DNA from: Planctomycetaceae bacterium
GTDB taxonomy: Bacteria > Planctomycetota > Planctomycetia > Pirellulales > Pirellulaceae
NCBI GenBank assembly: GCA_007129635.1
Contig: SKVE01000306.1
Span: 1 to 8,387, forward strand
Reading direction: 5' to 3'
Length of the DNA: 8,387 nt
Below the pieces are notes generated by a model. It was not told the DNA's origin. It did no database searches and saw only the letters and a list, made by a program, of their open reading frames with translations. The translations under genes and the position numbers were made by a program. This document shows positions 1-4,885 of this stretch, piece by piece (the stretch's first letter is position 1; the number at the start of each line of letters is the position of its first letter).

Positions 1-64
1 CCCCACACCGGCTCAAGGTCCGTCCTGAACCTGCAACTCATCGGGTGGGGCTATTTGATGGAAC

Positions 65-781
65 TTATTTACAGTCGTCTTCGTCTTCGCTCTCCAACTC
101 ACGTATGTAAGGGGCCCAGCTCGACTGACTGCGTGGCCCGTAAATCGGGGGGTAAAATGATACCGTACACTGCGGAAGCATACCTCGCAACCTCTCCCCA
201 CCACGCAGTGTCATTCGCGTACCACTAATATTTAAAACGCGCAAGTTTCTGAATTTTGACAATATCTCGATACTTGCGTCGGTAACGTCGCTCATTGAAA
301 TATCCAGAATACGAAGATCCTCGAGAGCCCGGAGGGCACGTAAATCCTCGTCCTTCATTTTAGCTGTCGGGACGATCAAAGCTACCAAATTCTCGATTTT
401 AGCAATATCTCCCCAAGCAGACTCACTTAGCCGGCGGCCATCAAATATCGCTAAAATCCTTAGGTTTGGAAACGACTCAAGATGCCGCAACTCAAGTGGC
501 GGTGTGTTTCGTTCAAAACTAAAAAAGGTAATCTCCCCTATTTTGTCCTTGAAATAAGCGTCTTTCTCGCGTGGATCTGGAGAACAGTCGTTATTTAGGA
601 TATCCCGAAACTCTGTCATGTTTCTTATCCAGCCGCCGCACTCCGTGTACACACGTGCGTCATGGTGGACTTTCCAATCTCCAGGTATCTCAGGATCAAG
701 ACGATTCTCTTGCGCGTGCCCAGTCGACACCGGCCTAAAAAAACTCGCCAGAACATAACAGGCGACCCAAAGACACTTCAT
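65..781 (-). CDS. Exported leucine-rich-repeat protein, copy 1 (candidate orphan immunity protein)
   Basis: This is a 238-residue protein. I chose the ATG at 779-781 rather than a longer in-frame start because an AGGAG ribosome-binding site (789-793) lies 7 nt upstream and a signal peptide begins exactly there (MK, a hydrophobic stretch, then a polar turn near GHAQ, about residues 1-24). Residues about 99-205 carry several LRR units of about 24 residues, with patterns such as FPNLRILAIFDG, LEDLRILDISMSDVTDASI and FRNLRVLNISGT. The end is acidic (ESEDEDD). It has the same length as the LRR protein at 1453-2169 with no gaps; by my count about 81% of residues 92-238 are identical but only about 51% of residues 35-91. 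It follows a decayed RHS C-terminal module, so it looks like an immunity-type partner left without its toxin. The export signal suggests action in the periplasm or at the cell surface. The immunity role is inference; LRR proteins with other binding roles are common in planctomycetes. Confidence 0.75.
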   Translation of the reverse strand: MKCLWVACYVLASFFRPVSTGHAQENRLDPEIPGDWKVHHDARVYTECGGWIRNMTEFRDILNNDCSPDPREKDAYFKDKIGEITFFSFERNTPPLELRHLESFPNLRILAIFDGRRLSESAWGDIAKIENLVALIVPTAKMKDEDLRALRALEDLRILDISMSDVTDASIEILSKFRNLRVLNISGTRMTLRGGERLRGMLPQCTVSFYPPIYGPRSQSSWAPYIRELESEDEDDCK

Positions 782-784
782 GAC

Positions 785-1345
785 TGCTCTCCTATCGCCA
801 TGGTTCCTCGGTGGATTAACGTCACGCTTTTCAACAGCCACATCGGGAATGCAGAGCGGATCCAACCCTTAGTGCTGAATGAGCAAAATCGCCAAGAGCC
901 CGTTCGGGATCCCGCCCTGACTCAAATGCTTTTCGGAAAAGAACTTGAAGCAAAATCGCAGTTCGGGGACAACCCGCAACGATAACGGGCCAGCGTCGGA
1001 AAACGGCAGCGATTCCTAATGGATTCTCCCCGTAGCATAGGCCGCCACTGACAATTACGACCGTCGCATGCCCTAAAAACCCTATAAATATATACGCCAT
1101 GCCGTTTCCGAGCAGGCTCTAATATCAATATCGCCTCACGGCGAGCTGCCTTCGGGTAAATGTAGAATCCGATCTAAAAAGGTCGTCCCTGTGAGGTTCA
1201 CTGCCAAATCCCGTGCCTTCCATCACCTCTTGGATCGCAAGTCGCCAACCCGCCCGATTCAACCGCAGAAAGAAATCGGTGACGCCTTGCCCCCGAACCG
1301 GGAACTGCGCGGATTGCGCTTCCTCCAGCTTGACTATAAGCAAAG
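785..1345 (-). pseudogene. Decayed RHS C-terminal domain remnant
   Basis: This stretch has no sound gene but matches the 3' end of the RHS gene at 2180-3370 in pieces and in shifting frames. From 1275 to 1219 one frame gives a block containing CDPRGDG, matching KDPKGDA of the intact copy. After a frameshift, 1216-1142 reads ARDLAVNLTGTTFLDRI...LPEG, matching ADLAANLSGYDFWDRL...SPEG. Further upstream, around 1335, QAGGSA matches KPGGSA. The last part (785 to about 895) matches the intact gene's 3' end at DNA level, including the shared AATCCACC and the GGCGATAGGAG ribosome-binding region, with single-base deletions. The intact gene has only about 40 nt between the last two blocks, while here there are about 280-290 nt, so about 250 nt of unmatched sequence was inserted. 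The remnant sits directly before an intact LRR gene, as in the complete module. Confidence 0.75.
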
Positions 1346-1452
1346 CACGATTTTTTGCCTCTACTCAGTTCGGCAAAATTTCTTTGGACCCACCTCCCCG
1401 CCCAACCGGGCAATCAAGAAGGCAACCGTGCTTCTCTGCAATTTGACAGGAC

Positions 1453-2169
1453 CTATTTATCGGCGTCTTCGTTTTCACGATCCAACTCACGCATGTAAGG
1501 GGCCCAGTTCGACTGACTGCGTGGACCATAAATCGGAGGATAAAACGACACCCAGCACCGCGGAAGCATGCCTCGCAACTTCTCCCCACCACGCAATGTC
1601 ATTTGCGTCCCGCTAATGTTCAAAGCACGTAGGTTTCTGAATGTCGACAACGTTTCAATACTTGCATCGGTAATGTCGCTCATAGAAATATCAAGAATAC
1701 GAAGCTCCTCGAGACCCTGCAGGATGCTCAAATCCTCGTCTTTCATTTTCGCTGTCGGGGCGATCAGCGCGATTAAATCTTTCTTTTTCGCAATATCTCC
1801 CCAAGCAGAATCACCTAGCCGACGACCATCAAAAATGGCCAACATCCTTAAGTTCGGGAACGACTCAAGGTGTCGCAATTCAAGTGGCGGCGTGTTTCGG
1901 TCGTAACTAACAAAGTTGATCTCCCAGATTTCACTCTCAGTTTGTGCGCCTTGATCGTCCAGGCCCGAGCAGCAGTCGTTACTTAGGATGTCGCGAAACG
2001 CTGGCATGCTTCCAATCCACCCGCTGCACCCAATATACACATGCGCGCGGTGATGCACTTTCCAGTCGACGGGTGCGTCAAGACCAACGTCAATCTCTTG
2101 CGAATACCCAGGTGACGCCGGGGCAGCAAAACTCAGCAGGGTAAGTGAAGCGATTATTGGGTACTTCAT
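1453..2169 (-). CDS. Exported leucine-rich-repeat protein, copy 2 (candidate immunity partner of the RHS protein)
   Basis: This is a 238-residue protein starting at the ATG at 2167-2169. The start is supported by AGGAG 7 nt upstream and by a typical signal peptide (MKYPIIASLTLLSFAAPASPGYSQ). Residues 35-91 form a small region with conserved cysteines (C48, C66). Residues about 99-205 hold the LRR units, including LEELRILDISMSDITDASI and FRNLRALNISGT. The tail is acidic (DRENEDADK). The gene starts 10 nt after the stop of the RHS gene, and its ribosome-binding site overlaps that stop codon, so the two are almost certainly co-transcribed and probably translationally coupled. In polymorphic toxin loci the small gene directly after the toxin tip is usually the immunity gene; that is the basis for the proposed role. 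LRR proteins with an export signal are not a classical immunity family, so the function is inference. Confidence 0.78.
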   Translation of the reverse strand: MKYPIIASLTLLSFAAPASPGYSQEIDVGLDAPVDWKVHHRAHVYIGCSGWIGSMPAFRDILSNDCCSGLDDQGAQTESEIWEINFVSYDRNTPPLELRHLESFPNLRMLAIFDGRRLGDSAWGDIAKKKDLIALIAPTAKMKDEDLSILQGLEELRILDISMSDITDASIETLSTFRNLRALNISGTQMTLRGGEKLRGMLPRCWVSFYPPIYGPRSQSNWAPYMRELDRENEDADK

Positions 2170-2176
2170 GCCAGCT

Positions 2177-2181
2177 CTCCT
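2177..2181 (-). promoter_or_regulatory. Ribosome-binding site overlapping the RHS stop codon
   Basis: On the minus strand the RHS stop codon TAG (2180-2182) supplies the first two bases of the AGGAG box, which lies 7 nt before the ATG of the LRR gene. Ribosomes finishing the RHS protein stop on top of the next gene's initiation site, so coupling of the two products is likely. The same sequence context, GGCGATAGGAGAG, is kept before the other LRR gene (AGGAG at 789-793), although the RHS frame there has been lost. Confidence 0.75.
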
Positions 2182-3370
2182 ATCGCCTTGGTTTCCTAGG
2201 TGGATTAGCGCCACGTGGCTCACCGGCCTTATTGGGATTGCGAAGGTGATCCCAACCTGGGTGGACAAAATCGCAAATGTCGAATTGAGGTGGGCGGCCT
2301 TCGGGCGAATTCATAAGCCGGTCCCAGAAGTCATATCCTGAGAGATTCGCTGCTAAATCCGCCGGGCTTGCATCACCCTTGGGGTCTTTACCTGAGTCAC
2401 CAAACCACCCGAACCAGTCAAGGTAAGAAGCCGGCCATGCGCTCCCCCCTGGCTTGGCCGTTGGACCAGGGGCCATATCGAACGTGATTTGCCCAACTTG
2501 GTTGTGGAGGAACTCCCACATATTTGCATCCATCCCGTTCGGAACGAGACCTTCGGTCCATTCTCCCCATGCAACCGCATAATCAAGACCGTGTCCGTGT
2601 GTTACTGCAATGTCGTAGTACGCCAGGCCTTCCTCGAAAAAGTGTCCGATCTTATCAGTCCCTACGCAGAACCGGTCACTACCGCATTGCAAAACCATTA
2701 CCGGTGACGTTCCATCGTCGCCGCTCTTGATGCACCTGTCACCAGAGTTCATTTGTGATCGCAAGTCTTGTTCAATGCCTGTCTCGGTCAGAGTGCCTGT
2801 TATCAACGCGTCGACGAGGACATCACGGATAGGCCTACCGTGTCTACTCCCAAGAGCTTCGTTAACAATATCGTTTATAACGTTGTTCGCAGGAGCCTGA
2901 TTCAGATCGCACGGACTCGTGCAAGGCAAAAGTCCAGTCGGATCGAGCCACACCGTTGCGCGCCCCTTCGCGAGTTTGTAAAGATTCCACCGGCTTCCAT
3001 AGAACTGAATTGGATCTCTGGAGCAAAACCGTCCACTGATGGCATCGTACATGCGGGCCCGGTAGTGGTAGAGGTTCAGCCCCTGATCCCACTCGCGGCC
3101 GGTGCAGGTGTAACGGTTGCTTTCAGCCGAGGCAGAAATCGCCGTTCCGCTACCGTCGAAGAACGTCGCCTGCCCATAGGCGGTGTACGTGTATCGCTCG
3201 GTGATCGTACCGCTGGCGTTCGTCAGTGCGGTGACACTGTACTGTTGGTTGCGATCGATGCAAGCCAGGCGGTTCGGATTGGCGGCGCACGACGAAGAGC
3301 CCGGACACTTCGGCGCCCGGGCTCGATGCGGTGGACGGCTCGTTGCTGCTGACGCGACCATGTCCGCCAT
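2180..3370 (-). CDS. Truncated RHS protein with an unrecognised C-terminal (toxin-like) domain
   Basis: This is a 396-residue protein. Residues about 34-147 match the end of an RHS core: YSVTALTNASGTITERYTY, then GREWDQGLNLYHYRARMYD, ISGRFCSRDPIQFYG, NLYKLAKG and the closing DPTGL (143-147). In RHS and related polymorphic toxins, the variable toxin domain follows this DPxGL border. The domain here (148-396) contains TDKIGHFFEEGLAYYD (238-253), several Trp-rich segments (YLDWFGWFG, 316-324) and a basic end (PPRKPRR). I do not recognise its family and see no HExxH or known nuclease motif. Full-length RHS proteins usually exceed 1000 residues, so nearly all of the shell is missing. Residues 1 to about 32 look unrelated to RHS, and there is no clear ribosome-binding site. 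The ORF starts 15 nt after the recombinase stop and in the same frame. It could be an expressed orphan tip, a fragment joined to another shell by recombination, or a remnant of an interrupted gene. Confidence 0.7.
   Translation of the reverse strand: MADMVASAATSRPPHRARAPKCPGSSSCAANPNRLACIDRNQQYSVTALTNASGTITERYTYTAYGQATFFDGSGTAISASAESNRYTCTGREWDQGLNLYHYRARMYDAISGRFCSRDPIQFYGSRWNLYKLAKGRATVWLDPTGLLPCTSPCDLNQAPANNVINDIVNEALGSRHGRPIRDVLVDALITGTLTETGIEQDLRSQMNSGDRCIKSGDDGTSPVMVLQCGSDRFCVGTDKIGHFFEEGLAYYDIAVTHGHGLDYAVAWGEWTEGLVPNGMDANMWEFLHNQVGQITFDMAPGPTAKPGGSAWPASYLDWFGWFGDSGKDPKGDASPADLAANLSGYDFWDRLMNSPEGRPPQFDICDFVHPGWDHLRNPNKAGEPRGANPPRKPRR
3297..3324. repeat. Perfect 8-bp-stem hairpin at the RHS / mobile-element junction
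   Basis: GAGCCCGG (3297-3304) and CCGGGCTC (3317-3324) are exact reverse complements around a 12-nt spacer. The hairpin lies just where RHS similarity begins (about 3275) and about 60 nt past the recombinase stop. No T-run follows on either strand, so an intrinsic terminator is not favoured. It may mark the end of the mobile element, because HUH-type elements have hairpin ends, but that is inference. Confidence 0.5.
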
Positions 3371-3385
3371 TGTAGAGCCGCCGCG

Positions 3386-4387
3386 TCAGTTTTGCTCGCC
3401 GTTTTTCTCGTCCTCAGAAGGATTTTTGTCTGTTGGCGGCGGAGCGGCCGGCCGGTCTTTGGCCCCGGGGTGCGTCTTATCGTGCACCTCGCGCAGCCGC
3501 TGGATGGTGATGTGGGTGTAGATCTGCGTGGTGTTCAGGCTCTCGTGCCCCAACAGCGTCTGGATGCTCCGCAGGTCCGCTCCGCCCTCAAGCATCAACG
3601 TCGCCGCCGTGTGCCGCAGCATGTGGCAACTGCCCCGACGCGCGATCCCGGCCGCGTCCAGGTAGCTGCGCACCAGCGCCGTGAGGTTGCCCGGATGGAA
3701 GCGGTTGCCGCGCGTGGTCAGGTAGATCGCATCGCTGGCGTCATGCAGTAGCGCCGGGCGTGCATCTGCCAAATATTTTTCGAGCCAGCCCAGGGCGCGA
3801 CGCCCCAGCGGCACCACGCGGTCCTTGCGACCCTTGCCTTGCCGGATCACGGCCAACGCCAAGTCGCGGTCGATGTCGTCGAGGTTCAATGCGATCAGCT
3901 CGGCGCGGCGCATCCCGGTTGCGTAAAGCGTTTCGAGCATCGAGCGGTCGCGAATTCCCGACGGGGTGCTCAGGTCGACGATGCCCAACAGCGTTTCGAC
4001 TTCGTTCAGCGACAGGTAGGCGGCCGGCAGCCGCCGCTCGGCCTTGGGCAGCTGCAGCTTCTCGGTCGGATCGGCCCCGGCGAGCCAGCCCTGTTCGGCC
4101 AACCAGCCGAACCAGTGCTTCAGCGCGGTGAGGTAGCTGGCCTGGGTGGCGAAGCGCAGCGGCCGTTCGGTGCGGGGGTTGCGAGCATGGAACAGCGATC
4201 GACGATACGCTTCGACGACCTCGGGGGTGACGTCGCCGATTGATTCGACGCCGCGATCTTGGGCCCAGGCGATGAAGCGGCCCAGCGAGTAGCGGCGGCG
4301 ATCAAGCGTCTGCGGCGACCAGTTGGCGATCCGCAGGGCCAGGAAGTAGCGGGACAACGATGCTTCGAAGGTGTGACGGTCGGACAT
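3386..4387 (-). CDS. Tyrosine recombinase / integrase (XerC/D-like)
   Basis: This is a 333-residue site-specific recombinase that cuts and rejoins DNA through a covalent tyrosine intermediate. Residues about 7-105 form the N-terminal SAM-like core-binding domain (FLALRIANWSPQTLDRRRYS; ALKHWFGWLAEQGW). Residues about 125-300 form the catalytic domain with the complete active site: R160 (TGMRRAEL), K185 in the beta-hairpin (GKGRKDRVVPL), H255 and R258 (HMLRH), H281 (LLGHES) and the nucleophile Y290 (TTQIYTH). The length is slightly above Xer proteins (about 300) because of a Pro/Lys/Glu-rich tail (residues about 306-333). The ATG has GGAG 6 nt upstream. It lies on the same strand as the primase-family ATPase but is separated from it by about 480 nt. 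Tyrosine recombinases accompany IS91-type transposases and this ATPase family in several bacteria (recalled, not searched), so a role in moving or resolving the local element is more likely than chromosome dimer resolution. Confidence 0.9.
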   Translation of the reverse strand: MSDRHTFEASLSRYFLALRIANWSPQTLDRRRYSLGRFIAWAQDRGVESIGDVTPEVVEAYRRSLFHARNPRTERPLRFATQASYLTALKHWFGWLAEQGWLAGADPTEKLQLPKAERRLPAAYLSLNEVETLLGIVDLSTPSGIRDRSMLETLYATGMRRAELIALNLDDIDRDLALAVIRQGKGRKDRVVPLGRRALGWLEKYLADARPALLHDASDAIYLTTRGNRFHPGNLTALVRSYLDAAGIARRGSCHMLRHTAATLMLEGGADLRSIQTLLGHESLNTTQIYTHITIQRLREVHDKTHPGAKDRPAAPPPTDKNPSEDEKNGEQN

Positions 4388-4866
4388 GACGGACTCCGGG
4401 GTTGTGTCGGCGCGCAGGCTCGGACAGCTGCTGCCGACGGGGAAGGGAACGGGGAGAGCGAAGAGCGGAGAGCAGAGAGCGGTGAGGCGGTGAAGCGGCG
4501 CTTGGTAGGCCCCATCGCTCCGCGTGGGGTTTGCCGGCGCGAAGCGGTTTGAGTCGGCGCTTGCGGCGGTGCAGGCCGTCTTGCCGCGGAGCCCTTGAGG
4601 GATTGGGGGAACGGATTGGCTTCGGCCGGATCAACCAGGGGCGTTGGAGAAGACGGCGGTTTGGCCGGCCCGGTACTTGGACATTCAGCGGTGACGCAAC
4701 GGGCGAACCAGGCGTCGACCGGCCGATCTGCACTTATGATTGCGACCTGCCGACACGGGCCTTGCGCCTGTTTCGCTCAAGGTTTCCCGATTTTCGCACT
4801 TAACCCGTGCATCGGTCGGCAGTTACCGTGATCTCAAGCTGCCCTCAAGGTACCCACAAGCTACCC
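4388..4866. other. Non-coding region between the ATPase and recombinase genes
   Basis: About 480 nt without a convincing gene. Frames open here give Arg/Pro-rich translations typical of high-GC non-coding DNA. Visible contents are the recombinase leader with an inverted repeat (4406-4438), a purine-rich GAGAGCG-type tract (about 4440-4487), an 8-bp inverted repeat (CTGCCGAC at 4747-4754 and GTCGGCAG at 4815-4822), a lone CTCAAGGT (4776-4783) and most of the 11-bp repeat array starting at 4833. No clear -35/-10 promoter was identified, though the length suggests the recombinase could have its own. Confidence 0.6.
4406..4438 (-). promoter_or_regulatory. Leader inverted repeat upstream of the recombinase gene
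   Basis: GTCGGC (4406-4411) and GCCGAC (4433-4438) are reverse complements with a 21-nt spacer. They start 19 nt upstream of the recombinase ATG. The 12-mer GTCGGCGCGCAG (4406-4417) is repeated exactly in front of the ATPase gene at 7134-7145, at nearly the same distance from its start. A shared operator or mRNA leader structure is possible; the role is unknown. Confidence 0.4.
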
Positions 4867-4885
4867 TCAAGGTACCTCAAGGTGG
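4833..4885. repeat. Five phased ~11-bp direct repeats (CTCAAGSTRCC)
   Basis: Units begin at 4833 (CTCAAGCT), 4844 (CTCAAGGT), 4855 (CACAAGCT), 4866 (CTCAAGGT) and 4876 (CTCAAGGT), with spacings of 11, 11, 11 and 10 bp, close to one helical turn. An extra CTCAAGGT lies at 4776-4783. The array overlaps the 3' end of the ATPase gene: its stop codon (TGA, 4867-4869) and last residues are encoded by repeat units. Possible roles are protein-binding iterons (replication, partition or recombinase accessory sites) or simple slippage expansion. Confidence 0.7.

Noticed and set aside
3297..3324. Hairpin as an intrinsic terminator for the recombinase
   Set aside because: No T-run follows the stem on the minus strand, and the hairpin lies inside the following open frame.
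2768..3352. A 194-codon plus-strand open frame opposite the RHS gene
   Set aside because: The RHS core motifs are clear on the minus strand, and this frame has no recognisable domain.
4440..4487. Purine-rich GAGAGCG tract as a functional repeat
   Set aside because: The units are irregular and no consistent period or structure is visible; it is only noted as part of the non-coding region.
4302..4733. A 143-codon minus-strand open frame over the recombinase start and the intergenic region
   Set aside because: The translation is Arg/Pro-rich with no domain, it overlaps the well-supported recombinase in another frame, and it has no good ribosome-binding site. It is typical of high-GC non-coding frames.
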